Part shown: in pieces, positions 8,474-17,946 of the stretch
How the letters are laid out: each line of letters opens with the position of its first letter
How positions within the stretch are numbered: the first letter of the stretch is position 1
DNA from: an uncultured Actinomycetes bacterium
GTDB taxonomy: Bacteria; Actinomycetota; Actinomycetes; Nanopelagicales; Nanopelagicaceae
Assembly (NCBI GenBank): GCA_903871555.1
Contig: CAIQHM010000036.1
Coordinates: 1-34,780, forward strand
Reading direction: 5' to 3'
DNA length: 34,780 nucleotides
Position numbers and translations under genes: made by a program
Notes under the pieces: model-generated
What the model was told of the DNA's origin: nothing
Seen by the model: only the letters and a program-made list of their open reading frames with translations
The model's database searches: none

Positions 8474-10077
8474 AATTACTCGCAGGAAAACCAGGTTGGA
8501 CTGTAACCGCCGATGTAATCGTTATCGGTTCGGGAGTTGCAGGGCTAACTACGGCGCTAAATTTACGTTCAAGCAATTTATCGGTACTACTAGTTACAAA
8601 AGCAAAGATTGATGAAGGATCTACGAAATGGGCGCAAGGCGGAATCGCTGCAGCACTTGGACCTGGTGATACACCAGATCAACATAAGAAAGATACTTTG
8701 ATTGCCGGTGCTGGTTTATGTGACACTGAAGCAGTAAATGTTTTAGTTACCGAAGGCCCAGAGGCGGTTCGTAAATTAATTGCACGGGGCGCAGTATTTG
8801 ATAAATCTGAGTCTGGTGAAATTGCACTTACGCGCGAAGGCGGACATCTACGTAACCGTATTTTGCATGCTGGTGGTGATGCAACAGGAGCGGAAGTATC
8901 TCGGGCGCTTTTAGCTGCTGTACATGATGACGAAGGTATTGAAGTTATAGAAAATGCACTTGCGATTGATGTTTTAAAAACTGATGAAGGTTCAGTTTGT
9001 GGCGTCTCACTTCACGTTATTGGTGCTGGCAGTCGTGATGGAGTAGGCCGCGCACTTGCTCGTGCAGTTGTAATCGCAACAGGCGGACTCGGTCAGGTTT
9101 ATGCGCAAACAACGAATCCTTCAGTTTCAACCGGCGATGGCGTGGCGCTTGCACTTCGGGCAGGTGCAGAGATTGCTGATGTTGAATTTATACAGTTTCA
9201 TCCAACAGTCTTATGGCGCGATGATAGTTTGAGTGGGCAACAACCACTTATTAGCGAAGCAGTACGTGGTGAAGGCGCAACTCTTGTTAACGATAAAGGC
9301 GTTCACTTTATGGCAGATAAACATCCACAAGGTGATTTAGCTCCGCGCGATATTGTTGCAATCGAAATCTTTAAACAGATGAAAGAGAGTAATTCACCGC
9401 ATGTCTGGCTAGATACAACCAAAGTTAAAGATTTTCCGGAGAGATTTCCAACCATTTTTGCTTCATGCATTGAAAATGGCATTGATCCAAGAAAACAGAT
9501 GATTCCGGTTTCACCAGCATCACATTATTCATCCGGTGGGGTAAAGGTTGACTTACTAGGAAGAACATCTATCTCTGGGCTTTATGCTTGCGGTGAAACA
9601 GCTTGCACTGGTGCGCACGGTGCGAACAGATTAGCTTCCAACTCTCTGCTTGAAGGTTTGGTATTTGGCACCAGAATTTCAAGTGATATCGCAGAGAATA
9701 TTGCAGAGCAAGGAACACCAAGTGAGAAGCCCACGAGTGATTTCCTATTAAATCCAGCGATCAAAATGACCTTACAACTCGCAATGAGCCAAGGTGCGGG
9801 CGTTATGAGAAGTGCCCAATCACTTAAAGAGACTCTTCTTACCTTGGATCAATTAGCAACTCGTACAAGTGATGCGCCTTGTATCGAAGCTTGGGAAGTC
9901 TCCAATCTATTTTTGCTTGCCACCGCAATTGCTCGGGCCGCACTAGAACGTGAAGAAACCCGAGGATCTCATTGGCGAAGTGATTTTCCTGAAACAAGCA
10001 AAGACTGGGTAAAGCGGATTGTGCAAAATTATGATTCCAAGGGCAAGTGGAGTTCTAAATTGGAAGCGGTGAAGTAA
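8470..10077 (+). CDS. nadB: L-aspartate oxidase
   Basis: The 535-aa flavoprotein oxidises L-aspartate to iminoaspartate for quinolinate synthesis. It has an N-terminal FAD fold (IVIGSGVAGLTTALNL), STKWAQGGIAAAL, EFIQFHPT, the capping-domain SHYSSGGVKVD and GLYACGETACTGAHGANRL, and a helical C-terminal domain. The succinate dehydrogenase/NadB family is clear, and the NadB call is supported by the directly following nadC. The partner nadA is not in this window. The start overlaps panC; the stop shares one base with the nadC start. Confidence 0.93.
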   Translation: MKLLAGKPGWTVTADVIVIGSGVAGLTTALNLRSSNLSVLLVTKAKIDEGSTKWAQGGIAAALGPGDTPDQHKKDTLIAGAGLCDTEAVNVLVTEGPEAVRKLIARGAVFDKSESGEIALTREGGHLRNRILHAGGDATGAEVSRALLAAVHDDEGIEVIENALAIDVLKTDEGSVCGVSLHVIGAGSRDGVGRALARAVVIATGGLGQVYAQTTNPSVSTGDGVALALRAGAEIADVEFIQFHPTVLWRDDSLSGQQPLISEAVRGEGATLVNDKGVHFMADKHPQGDLAPRDIVAIEIFKQMKESNSPHVWLDTTKVKDFPERFPTIFASCIENGIDPRKQMIPVSPASHYSSGGVKVDLLGRTSISGLYACGETACTGAHGANRLASNSLLEGLVFGTRISSDIAENIAEQGTPSEKPTSDFLLNPAIKMTLQLAMSQGAGVMRSAQSLKETLLTLDQLATRTSDAPCIEAWEVSNLFLLATAIARAALEREETRGSHWRSDFPETSKDWVKRIVQNYDSKGKWSSKLEAVK

Positions 10078-10955
10078 TGACACTAAGCAAATCGTTAATT
10101 GAACTCATAAATAGCGTTGGCTTGAGCGTAGAAAATATTGAGAAATTGGCTCGCACCGCAATTGATGAAGATTTGGATGGGGCGACAGATGTAACTTCTG
10201 TTGCGACTATCCCTGAAGAACAATTCGCTGTTGCGCAATTTCAAAATCGAAATTCGGGTGTGATAGCAGGGATTCCAATTCTCTGCGCTGTACTTGAAGT
10301 TTGCGGAGTTACTGATTACAAAATTGCGCACAATGATGGTGAATTTGTACCCGCAAATTCCTTAATACTTTCAGCACGAGGAAAGACCCACGCGCTACTT
10401 TTAGCGGAACGAAGTGCCTTAAACTTTTTAGGTCACCTAAGTGGAATTGCAACAATTACGCGATCTTGGGTTGATGCAGTTGCTGGTACAAATGTTGCGA
10501 TTAGAGATACTCGTAAAACAACTCCAGGGTTACGCGAATTAGAGAAATATGCAGTTCGCGCCGGTGGCGGTGTTAATCATCGCTTTTCATTGGCCGATGC
10601 CGCGCTTATTAAAGACAACCACGTTCTTGCTGCTGGTGGCGTTGTCGAAGCTTATAAATTAGTCAAAACTAAGTTTCCAGATTTGCCGGTCGAGGTCGAG
10701 GTCGATTCACTCCAACAATTACATGAAGTAATAGAAGCTGGTGCGCAATTTATATTGCTCGACAATATGTCTATTGCAGAATGTCGCGCAGCAGTTGAAA
10801 TTGTTGCCGGGCGAGCAAAGTTAGAAGCATCGGGCGGACTTATTATAAATAATGCACATGCATATGCCGAAACCGGAGTCGATTATCTAGCAGTTGGTGC
10901 ACTTACGCATTCTGCGCCAGTTTTAGATATCGGATTAGATTTGAGAATGGAGTAG
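10077..10955 (+). CDS. nadC: Quinolinate phosphoribosyltransferase (decarboxylating)
   Basis: NadC makes nicotinate mononucleotide from quinolinate and PRPP. The 292-aa protein has the expected N-terminal half (LDGATDVTSVATIP), the RDTRKTTPGLRELEKYAV loop, GGGVNHR, KDNH, EVEVDSL, ILLDNMS and EASGGL, all at active-site strands of the family's barrel. It overlaps nadB by one base, and a two-base gap separates it from coaX. Confidence 0.96.
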   Translation: MTLSKSLIELINSVGLSVENIEKLARTAIDEDLDGATDVTSVATIPEEQFAVAQFQNRNSGVIAGIPILCAVLEVCGVTDYKIAHNDGEFVPANSLILSARGKTHALLLAERSALNFLGHLSGIATITRSWVDAVAGTNVAIRDTRKTTPGLRELEKYAVRAGGGVNHRFSLADAALIKDNHVLAAGGVVEAYKLVKTKFPDLPVEVEVDSLQQLHEVIEAGAQFILLDNMSIAECRAAVEIVAGRAKLEASGGLIINNAHAYAETGVDYLAVGALTHSAPVLDIGLDLRME

Positions 10956-10957
10956 TT

Positions 10958-11734
10958 ATGTTGCTAGCTATCGATGTCGGAAATACCAATACAGTTCTTG
11001 GGGTCTTCGAAGATAAAGCCTTAATTAGAAGCTGGCGTGTTAAGACTGATCCACGCGATACATCTGATGAATTGTGGATTCGTTATTCGGCCCTTATGCA
11101 AGGCTTCGAAGTTACAGCACTTGCAATATGTTCAACCGTTCCTTCAACTCTTCGCGAACTTCGCACGATGATTGAAACTTTTTATCCAGAACTAAAAACT
11201 ACAATTGTCGAGCCAGGAGTAAAGACCGGAGTTCCTCTTCAAGTAGATAATCCAAAAGAGATTGGTGCTGATCGGATTGTTAATACTCTGGCTGCGCATG
11301 AACTTTATGGCGAAAATGGCCCATGCATTGTCGTTGATTTTGGAACCTCAACAAACCTTGACGTGGTTTCACCAAAAGGTGAATTCTTAGGTGGCGCACT
11401 TGCTGCGGGAATCGAAATTTCAGTTGAAGCGCTTGCGGCGCGAGCTGCACAGTTGCGGCGCGTTGAATTAGTGAAACCTCGAAATGTGATTGGTAAAAAT
11501 ACGGTCGAAGCGCTGCAGTCAGGAACTATTTATGGATTTGCTGGTCAGGTGGATGGATTGGTAAATCGCATTTCTGATGAACTCGAAATTCTTTATCCAG
11601 ATTCTGGAGAAGTAAGCGTTATAGCAACTGGTGGCTTAGCGCCATTAGTAATCGGGGTTAGCGAAACTATTGATTTCCACGAGCCAGATTTGACCTTAAT
11701 CGGACTTCGTTTAGTTCATGAACGCAATTCTTAA
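10958..11734 (+). CDS. coaX: Type III pantothenate kinase
   Basis: The 258-aa CoaX shows the ASKHA phosphate-binding start LLAIDVGNTNTVLGVF, GADRIVNTLAA, VVDFGTSTNLDVV and GEFLGGALAAGI. It phosphorylates pantothenate, the first committed step of CoA synthesis, and acts on the product of panC three genes upstream. Type III enzymes are not feedback-inhibited by CoA, by family knowledge. The coaX-lysS order is conserved in Actinobacteria. Confidence 0.96.
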   Translation: MLLAIDVGNTNTVLGVFEDKALIRSWRVKTDPRDTSDELWIRYSALMQGFEVTALAICSTVPSTLRELRTMIETFYPELKTTIVEPGVKTGVPLQVDNPKEIGADRIVNTLAAHELYGENGPCIVVDFGTSTNLDVVSPKGEFLGGALAAGIEISVEALAARAAQLRRVELVKPRNVIGKNTVEALQSGTIYGFAGQVDGLVNRISDELEILYPDSGEVSVIATGGLAPLVIGVSETIDFHEPDLTLIGLRLVHERNS

Positions 11735-11763
11735 CCCAACCAAAGGATAGACTTGCCAACCTT

Positions 11764-13290
11764 ATGAGCGAAAAAAACAATTCTCAGGGCAACCCGCCAG
11801 TTTCTGATGCAGATGATCTGCCAGAACAATTGCGGATCCGCAGAGCAAAACGGGCCGCGATTATTGAGCGTGGAAGTGAGCCTTATCCAGTAGAAGTTCC
11901 GCGGACTAAGAGCATAAAAGAAATTCGTGAAAAGCATAAAGATTTAGCGATCGATGTTGCAACTGGAATTATCGAAAGCATTGCAGGGCGAATTATTTTC
12001 AAGAGAGATACTGGAAAACTTTGTTTCGCAACTTTGCGCGAGGGTGATGGAACTGAAATTCAAGCTATGTTCTCTCTCGATAAAGTAGGCCAAGAAGTAT
12101 TAGATCTTTGGAAATCAGAAGTCGATTTAGGCGATTTAGTTAGCGTCACCGGTGAAGTAATAACATCAAAGCGTGGCGAACTCTCTATTTTGGCATCGAG
12201 CTGGAAGATGGCTGCAAAATCTCTGCGCCCACTTCCGGTTGAACATAAACCTTTATCTGAAGAGACCAGAGTTCGCATGCGATATGTGGACTTAATTGTT
12301 CGCCCTGAAGCAAGAGTGAATGCCAGGTTACGCCCAAATGTAATGCGGGCGCTTCGTGAAACTTTCCATAACCGAGGCTTCGTTGAAGTTGAAACTCCAA
12401 TGCTTCAGGTTATGCATGGTGGCGCAACAGCCCGCCCATTTAAAACCCTCAGTAATGCATATGACATGGAACTTTTCTTGCGAATTGCACCCGAACTTTT
12501 CCTTAAGCGCTGTGTAGTTGGAGGAATAGAGAAAGTTTTTGAAATCAACCGAAACTTTAGAAATGAAGGCGCAGATTCAAGCCATTCACCAGAATTCGCA
12601 ATGATCGAAAGTTATGAAGCATATGGTGACTGGAACTCGATTGCAGATTTAACTCGTCAATTAATCCAAGATGCAGCAATAGCAACTTCAGGCAGTCATG
12701 TCGTTACTCATCATGATGGTAGGGAAGTTGATCTTGGCGGTAAATGGGAAGAAGTTTCGTTATTCGATTTAATTTCAAAGAGTGTGGGCCAAGAGGTAAC
12801 TGCACTTACACCTCGGCCAGAACTAGTTAAAATCGCCGAAAAATTAGGCATGAAGATTGATCCAAAGTGGATTACTGGAAAATTAGCTGAAGAAATATTC
12901 GAACATGTCGCAGCAGATAAATTATCTGGTCCAATTTTTGTTAAGGGTTATCCCATCGATACTTCACCACTTGTGCGCGCACATCGCGAAATTCCTGGAG
13001 TCGCCGAAAAATGGGATCTCTACATCGACGGCTTTGAACTAGCAACTGGATATTCTGAATTAATTGACCCAGTAATTCAGCGAGAACGTTTAACCGAACA
13101 AGCAGCACTTGGATCTAAGGGTGATCTGGAAGCAATGCAGATTGATGAAGATTTCTTACGAGCGATGGAGTACGCAATGCCACCAATGGGCGGCATGGGT
13201 ATGGGGGCAGATCGATTGCTAATGGCACTAACCGGTCTTGGAATTCGCGAAACAATTCTCTTTCCATTAGTAAAACCAGAAGAATCTTAA
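11764..13290 (+). CDS. lysS: Lysyl-tRNA synthetase, class II
   Basis: The 508-aa enzyme has an N-terminal OB-fold anticodon-binding domain (about 65-175) and a class II catalytic core: motif 1 around FVEVETPMLQ, motif 2 FRNEGADSSHSPEF and motif 3 GMGMGADRLLMAL. It charges tRNA-Lys. A TAGACT hexamer lies ten bases before the ATG, so the leader would be only a few bases. There is no room for a T-box. Confidence 0.97.
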   Translation: MSEKNNSQGNPPVSDADDLPEQLRIRRAKRAAIIERGSEPYPVEVPRTKSIKEIREKHKDLAIDVATGIIESIAGRIIFKRDTGKLCFATLREGDGTEIQAMFSLDKVGQEVLDLWKSEVDLGDLVSVTGEVITSKRGELSILASSWKMAAKSLRPLPVEHKPLSEETRVRMRYVDLIVRPEARVNARLRPNVMRALRETFHNRGFVEVETPMLQVMHGGATARPFKTLSNAYDMELFLRIAPELFLKRCVVGGIEKVFEINRNFRNEGADSSHSPEFAMIESYEAYGDWNSIADLTRQLIQDAAIATSGSHVVTHHDGREVDLGGKWEEVSLFDLISKSVGQEVTALTPRPELVKIAEKLGMKIDPKWITGKLAEEIFEHVAADKLSGPIFVKGYPIDTSPLVRAHREIPGVAEKWDLYIDGFELATGYSELIDPVIQRERLTEQAALGSKGDLEAMQIDEDFLRAMEYAMPPMGGMGMGADRLLMALTGLGIRETILFPLVKPEES

Positions 13291-13311
13291 ATAATAATGT
13301 CACTTATTATT
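13290..13311 (+). repeat. AT-only inverted repeat over the start of the acetyltransferase gene
   Basis: AATAATAA-tgtcac-TTATTATT is a perfect 8-bp inverted repeat. The ATG at 13297 lies at the end of the left arm. The hairpin would be weak, but it could hide the start codon unless ribosomes arrive from lysS. Confidence 0.4.
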
Positions 13312-13794
13312 CGTCAAGCTCGTACATCCGACATTAAAGATATTCGCGCAATTATCGATGAATATGCAGCTGGCCGCAGGTTACTAACAAAAGAGACTGT
13401 GACACTTTATGAAAGTGTTCAAGAATTCACAGTTGCCGAGATTGATGGAAAAATTGTTGGCTGTGGCGCAGTCCACGTACTCTGGGAAGATTTAGCTGAA
13501 GTGCGTTCAGTTGCAGTTAAGCAAGATGTGCGCGGCAAAGGTGTCGGACATGGAATTTTGGAAGTTCTAATAAAACGCGCAATCGAACTTGGTGTTGCAA
13601 GAATTTTTTGCCTAACATTTGAAACTCATTTTTTTGGCCGCCATGGCTTTGTAGAAATTGAGGGAACTCCTGTTTCGCCAGAGGTTTACACCGAACTTCT
13701 ACATTCATATGACAGCGGTGTTGCCGAGTTCTTGGATCTTGAGAGCGTAAAGCCAAATAGCCTTGGCAATATCCGAATGCTCCTAACTCTCTAA
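13297..13794 (+). CDS. GNAT acetyltransferase, likely N-acetylglutamate synthase (ArgA-like)
   Basis: The 165-aa single-domain GNAT has the acetyl-CoA binding segment VRSVAVKQDVRGKGVGHGIL (residues about 68-87) and the late HFFGRHGFVEIEG strand. ARTSDIKDIRAIIDEYAAGRRLL at the start resembles the stand-alone actinobacterial N-acetylglutamate synthase (Rv2747 of M. tuberculosis), which starts arginine synthesis. The specific substrate is inferred from similarity remembered, not computed. It lies 6 bases after lysS, with no Shine-Dalgarno and its ATG inside an AT-only inverted repeat, so it is probably translated by coupling to lysS. Confidence 0.75.
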   Translation: MSLIIRQARTSDIKDIRAIIDEYAAGRRLLTKETVTLYESVQEFTVAEIDGKIVGCGAVHVLWEDLAEVRSVAVKQDVRGKGVGHGILEVLIKRAIELGVARIFCLTFETHFFGRHGFVEIEGTPVSPEVYTELLHSYDSGVAEFLDLESVKPNSLGNIRMLLTL

Positions 13795-13854
13795 ATCTTT
13801 CGCGCCAACCACTAAATATTGGGCAAAATCTCAGTTTCTTGGGCATAAATAGGG

Positions 13855-13874
13855 CCAATATTGGGTTAGACCCA
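13855..13874. repeat. Two overlapping palindromes upstream of clpC
   Basis: CCAATATTGG (13855-13864) is a perfect 10-bp palindrome. It runs into TGGGT-TAG-ACCCA (13862-13874), a perfect 5-bp inverted repeat. Both lie about 20-40 bases upstream of the clpC -35 candidate, so they could be an operator. No T-run follows, which argues against a terminator for the preceding gene. Confidence 0.4.
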
Positions 13875-13895
13875 TTACGACCCTTCGCATTAGAG

Positions 13896-13942
13896 TTGAC
13901 CTATTGGTGGACTAGAAATTAGCTAGAAGACTAGAAGAGAGG
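13896..13942 (+). promoter_or_regulatory. Candidate clpC promoter and ribosome binding site
   Basis: TTGACC (13896-13901) is followed after 18 bases by TAGCTA (13920-13925), a plausible sigma-70 type promoter. AAGAGAGG ends at 13942, seven bases before the ATG. I do not see a clear ClgR box. Confidence 0.5.
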
Positions 13943-13949
13943 CAAACCG

Positions 13950-16454
13950 ATGTTCGAGCGCTTTACTGATCGAGCCCGACGTGTTGTTGTGCTGGCCCAA
14001 GAAGAGGCACGCATGCTCAACCATAATTACATCGGCACCGAACATATCCTTCTTGGTTTAATCCACGAAGGCGAAGGCGTTGCCGCAAAGGCTCTTGAGG
14101 CACTTGGCATCTCACTTGAAGCAGTTCGCTCACAAGTAGAAGAAATCATCGGACAGGGACAACAAGCGCCTTCCGGACATATTCCTTTTACGCCTCGAGC
14201 AAAGAAAGTTCTTGAACTTTCACTTCGCGAAGCGCTACAACTTGGCCACAACTACATCGGTACTGAACACATTCTTCTTGGTTTAATTCGCGAAGGTGAA
14301 GGCGTTGCTGCGCAAGTTTTAGTAAAACTCGGCGCTGATTTAAATCGCGTTCGCACTCAAGTTATTTCACTTCTCTCTGGCTATCAAGGTAAAGAAGCAG
14401 CAACTTCAGGCGCACCTGCCGAAGGAACTCCTTCAACATCTTTAGTACTTGATCAATTTGGTCGCAACCTCACACAAGCTGCACGTGAAGGAAAACTTGA
14501 TCCCGTTATTGGCCGTGACAAAGAAATTGAACGCGTAATGCAAATTCTTTCTCGTCGTACTAAAAATAACCCAGTACTAATTGGTGAACCTGGCGTTGGT
14601 AAGACTGCAATTGTCGAGGGATTAGCCCAATCAATTATTAAGGGCGATGTTCCAGAAACTCTTAAAGACAAGCAGGTTTATTCTCTTGACCTTGGAGCGC
14701 TAGTTGCTGGAAGTCGTTACCGTGGAGATTTCGAAGAGCGTCTAAAGAAAGTACTAAAAGAAATTCGTACTCGCGGAGATATCATTCTTTTCATTGATGA
14801 GATTCACACCCTTGTAGGTGCTGGCGCCGCTGAAGGTGCAATTGATGCCGCAAGTATCTTAAAACCAATGCTTGCCCGCGGTGAATTACAGACAATTGGT
14901 GCAACTACTCTTGATGAATACCGTAAGCACTTTGAAAAAGATGCGGCCCTTGAACGTCGCTTCCAACCTATTCAAGTTGCCGAACCAACTGTTGAACACA
15001 CTATTGAAATTCTTAAGGGACTTCGTGATCGTTACGAATCACACCACAAAGTTTCAATTACGGATGCCGCACTCGTTGGCGCCGCACAAATGGCTGATCG
15101 TTATATTTCGGATCGCTTCCTTCCAGATAAGGCAATTGATTTAATTGATGAAGCAGGTTCACGTCTGCGTATTCGCCGTATGACTGCCCCACCAGAGCTT
15201 CGCGCTTTTGATGACAAAATTGCTGAAGCACGTAAAGCAAAAGAATCTGCAATCGATTCCCAAGACTTTGAGGGCGCAGCAGCCTTCCGCGACAATGAAA
15301 AAACTTTAATCGCCGAGAAGCACGAAGCTGAAAAGAATTGGAAAGCTGGCGACTTAGATGTTGTTGCTGAAGTTACCGAGGAACTAATTGCAGAAGTTCT
15401 TTCAAATGCAACTGGTATTCCAGTCTTCAAATTGACCGAAGCCGAAACTGCACGTTTGCTTCGGATGGAAGAAGAGTTGCACCGTCGCGTAATCGGACAG
15501 GATCAAGCAATCAAAGCGCTTTCACAAGCGATTCGCCGTACTCGCGCCGGCCTAAAAGACCCAAAGCGTCCTGGCGGTTCATTTATCTTTGCTGGTCCAT
15601 CAGGCGTGGGAAAGACAGAGCTTTCAAGAACGCTTGCACAATTCTTATTCGGTAATGCTGATGCACTTATCCAACTTGATATGTCTGAATATTCTGAGAA
15701 GCACACTGCATCTCGACTTTTCGGTGCACCTCCAGGTTATGTTGGTTATGACGAAGGTGGTCAGCTAACAGAAAAAGTTCGCCGTAAACCTTTCTCAGTT
15801 GTTCTATTTGATGAGATTGAAAAAGCTCACCCAGATATCTTTAACTCACTTCTACAGGTACTTGAAGATGGCCGACTTACAGATTCTCAAGGCCGGGTTG
15901 TTGATTTCAAGAACACAATCATCATCATGACTACAAACCTTGGTACTCGTGATATTTCTAAGACTTTGAATCTTGGTTTTACCAATGCCTCAGATGAACA
16001 AGGAAATTATGAACGCATGAAGGGCAAAGTTAGCGACGAGCTAAAGAATCACTTCCGTCCAGAATTTCTAAACCGTATCGATGATGTAATCGTCTTCCAC
16101 CAGTTAAGTGAGAATGAGATCGTCCAGATTGTTGATCTTATGGTTGCAAACTTGGATGAACGACTACGTTCACGCGATATGGGAATTGAACTTACAACCG
16201 AAGCTAAGTTGCTTCTTGCGAAAAAGGGATATGACCCTCTTCTTGGCGCACGCCCACTTCGTCGTTGCATTCAACGCGAGATAGAGGACATGCTCTCTGA
16301 AAAGATTCTCTTCGGTGATTTAAAAGCTGGAGAAATAATTTTAGTTGGAGTTGCAGTTGAAGATGAGAAAGAAGTTTTCACCTTCAAAGGAATGCCTAAA
16401 GCAGAGATGCCAGATACTCCTGGCGACTTGGCTGAAGCACCAACCCCTAGTTAA
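13950..16454 (+). CDS. clpC: AAA+ unfoldase ClpC (Clp protease ATP-binding subunit)
   Basis: The 834-aa chaperone has two Clp-N repeats (about 1-145, both with [14 protein letters not shown]-like cores). The first AAA+ module has Walker A GEPGVGKT (about 212-219). A middle UVR-like segment ([18 protein letters not shown]) follows, then a second AAA+ module with GPSGVGKT (about 549-556) and the C-terminal D2-small domain. It unfolds substrates for ClpP. The middle domain length and UVR motif mark ClpC rather than ClpB or ClpA. The adjacent promoter and Shine-Dalgarno make it a separate transcription unit. In many Actinobacteria lsr2 precedes clpC; here it does not. Confidence 0.97.
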   Translation: MFERFTDRARRVVVLAQEEARMLNHNYIGTEHILLGLIHEGEGVAAKALEALGISLEAVRSQVEEIIGQGQQAPSGHIPFTPRAKKVLELSLREALQLGHNYIGTEHILLGLIREGEGVAAQVLVKLGADLNRVRTQVISLLSGYQGKEAATSGAPAEGTPSTSLVLDQFGRNLTQAAREGKLDPVIGRDKEIERVMQILSRRTKNNPVLIGEPGVGKTAIVEGLAQSIIKGDVPETLKDKQVYSLDLGALVAGSRYRGDFEERLKKVLKEIRTRGDIILFIDEIHTLVGAGAAEGAIDAASILKPMLARGELQTIGATTLDEYRKHFEKDAALERRFQPIQVAEPTVEHTIEILKGLRDRYESHHKVSITDAALVGAAQMADRYISDRFLPDKAIDLIDEAGSRLRIRRMTAPPELRAFDDKIAEARKAKESAIDSQDFEGAAAFRDNEKTLIAEKHEAEKNWKAGDLDVVAEVTEELIAEVLSNATGIPVFKLTEAETARLLRMEEELHRRVIGQDQAIKALSQAIRRTRAGLKDPKRPGGSFIFAGPSGVGKTELSRTLAQFLFGNADALIQLDMSEYSEKHTASRLFGAPPGYVGYDEGGQLTEKVRRKPFSVVLFDEIEKAHPDIFNSLLQVLEDGRLTDSQGRVVDFKNTIIIMTTNLGTRDISKTLNLGFTNASDEQGNYERMKGKVSDELKNHFRPEFLNRIDDVIVFHQLSENEIVQIVDLMVANLDERLRSRDMGIELTTEAKLLLAKKGYDPLLGARPLRRCIQREIEDMLSEKILFGDLKAGEIILVGVAVEDEKEVFTFKGMPKAEMPDTPGDLAEAPTPS

Positions 16455-16462
16455 TTATTAGA

Positions 16463-17839
16463 TTAATTAATCTTTACGCGAGCGATCGCCTGCTCTAAGC
16501 GGGCGACCTCCATAATTTCAATCCCGGCAATCTTGATATCACTTCCTGCCGGAACCATCGCCTTTTTAAATCCTAAACGTGCCGCTTCGGCAATACGCTG
16601 GGTTGCACCAGTAACTTTTCTAATCTCACCGGCCAAACCAACTTCACCAATTGCAATTAAATCTGCTGGTAGCGCCAAGCCTTTTGCAGCAGAGCCAACT
16701 GCCAAGGCAACTGCTAAATCTGCTGCTGGTTCGGAAATCTTCATACCACCAACCGTTGCAACATAAACGTCGCGACCAGAAACTCGAATGTTTGCTCGTA
16801 GCTCGAGAACGGCCAAAGTCATTGCTGTACGCGGGTTGTCGAGGCCAGATGTAACTCGCCGGGAGTTACCAAAGTCGCGGCCATCAGGAACGGCAGCACC
16901 AACAAGCGCTTGAATTTCTGCAAGAAGCGGCCGTCTTCCTTCAAGTGTCACAGTTACACAAGTTCCAGGAACTGGCTCGCCATGACGAGTTGTAAATAAC
17001 CCGGTTGGATCTGGAAGAGAAGTTATTCCATTTTCATTCATATCGAAACAGCCAACTTCATCAGATGCGCCAAAACGATTCTTGATAGCGCGAATTAAAC
17101 GCAATCTAGAATGTCGCTCACCTTCAAAGTTAAGGACTACATCAACGATATGTTCAAGAAGTCTTGGACCTGCTATCGAGCCATCCTTTGTTACATGCCC
17201 AACCAAGATTAAAGTTATTGAACGTTCTTTCGCTATTCGGATAAGCGCCGCTGCGATTTCTCGAACTTGAGTTACACCACCAGGCGCACCGTCAACGGCA
17301 ACACTCGCGATGGTTTGAATTGAATCAATAATTAGTAATTGAGGTTTAACCGCATCGATATGAGCGATCACTGAACCTAATTCATTCTCAGATGCAAGCC
17401 ACAAATTCGGATCAATCGCATTTAGGCGTTCGGCGCGAAGGCGAACTTGCGAGGCAGATTCTTCACCACTTATATAAAGAGCGCTAATATTTTTTCTGGC
17501 ACTTTCGGCAGCAACACTTAGAAGTAGTGTTGATTTTCCAACACCTGGTTCACCCGCCAATAAAATTGCGGCTCCGGGAACTAAGCCACCACCAAGTACC
17601 CGATCTAATTCGCTAACACCACTTGATCTCGCTTTCGCATTCTCTAAACTGACTTCACCAATTGGAAGTGCTGGCGAAGTAACATGCCCTGCAACTAGCG
17701 AAAGTTTTTTTGGTGCTGCGATCTCTTCAACAACACCCCAGGCCTGGCACTCGCCGCATCGACCGACCCACTTTGTACTCGTCCATCCGCATTCGGTACA
17801 ACGAAACGGGTCTTTTGCCGGAGCTGCCTTCTTAGCCAT
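16463..17839 (-). CDS. radA: DNA repair protein RadA (Sms)
   Basis: The 458-aa protein starts with a C4 zinc finger (C14, C17, C28, C31 in CTECGWTSTKWVGRCGEC). A RecA-like ATPase follows with Walker A GEPGVGKS (96-103), the RadA signature KNRFG and a C-terminal Lon-protease-like domain (SGRDVYVATVGGMKISEPAADLA). It promotes branch migration in recombination repair. It converges with clpC, with 8 bases between their ends and no strong terminator. ATG 17839 has no Shine-Dalgarno, but a -10 hexamer lies six bases upstream. Confidence 0.97.
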   Translation of the reverse strand: MAKKAAPAKDPFRCTECGWTSTKWVGRCGECQAWGVVEEIAAPKKLSLVAGHVTSPALPIGEVSLENAKARSSGVSELDRVLGGGLVPGAAILLAGEPGVGKSTLLLSVAAESARKNISALYISGEESASQVRLRAERLNAIDPNLWLASENELGSVIAHIDAVKPQLLIIDSIQTIASVAVDGAPGGVTQVREIAAALIRIAKERSITLILVGHVTKDGSIAGPRLLEHIVDVVLNFEGERHSRLRLIRAIKNRFGASDEVGCFDMNENGITSLPDPTGLFTTRHGEPVPGTCVTVTLEGRRPLLAEIQALVGAAVPDGRDFGNSRRVTSGLDNPRTAMTLAVLELRANIRVSGRDVYVATVGGMKISEPAADLAVALAVGSAAKGLALPADLIAIGEVGLAGEIRKVTGATQRIAEAARLGFKKAMVPAGSDIKIAGIEIMEVARLEQAIARVKIN

Positions 17840-17851
17840 CCCCGAAGGCTA
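17840..17851 (-). promoter_or_regulatory. Leaderless-type -10 element before radA
   Basis: On the minus strand TAGCCT (17851-17846) is followed by TCGGGG and then the ATG. The six-base spacing puts the transcription start on the start codon. No clear -35 is seen. Confidence 0.5.
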
Positions 17852-17946
17852 GCGGGCAGCGCCCACAGCCTCAGAAAATAACCCCATTCCAAGCGTAGAT
17901 ATCTGTGAATTCACCGAGAAATTTTTGTCATACACCCTTAAAATTT

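Noticed and set aside
11735-11763. T-box or other leader riboswitch for lysS
   Set aside because: The gap is only 29 bases and holds a -10-like hexamer; there is no room for a leader RNA.
16460-16473. AGATTAATTAATCT palindrome between clpC and radA
   Set aside because: It is AT-only, weak and without a T-run, so I do not call it a terminator.
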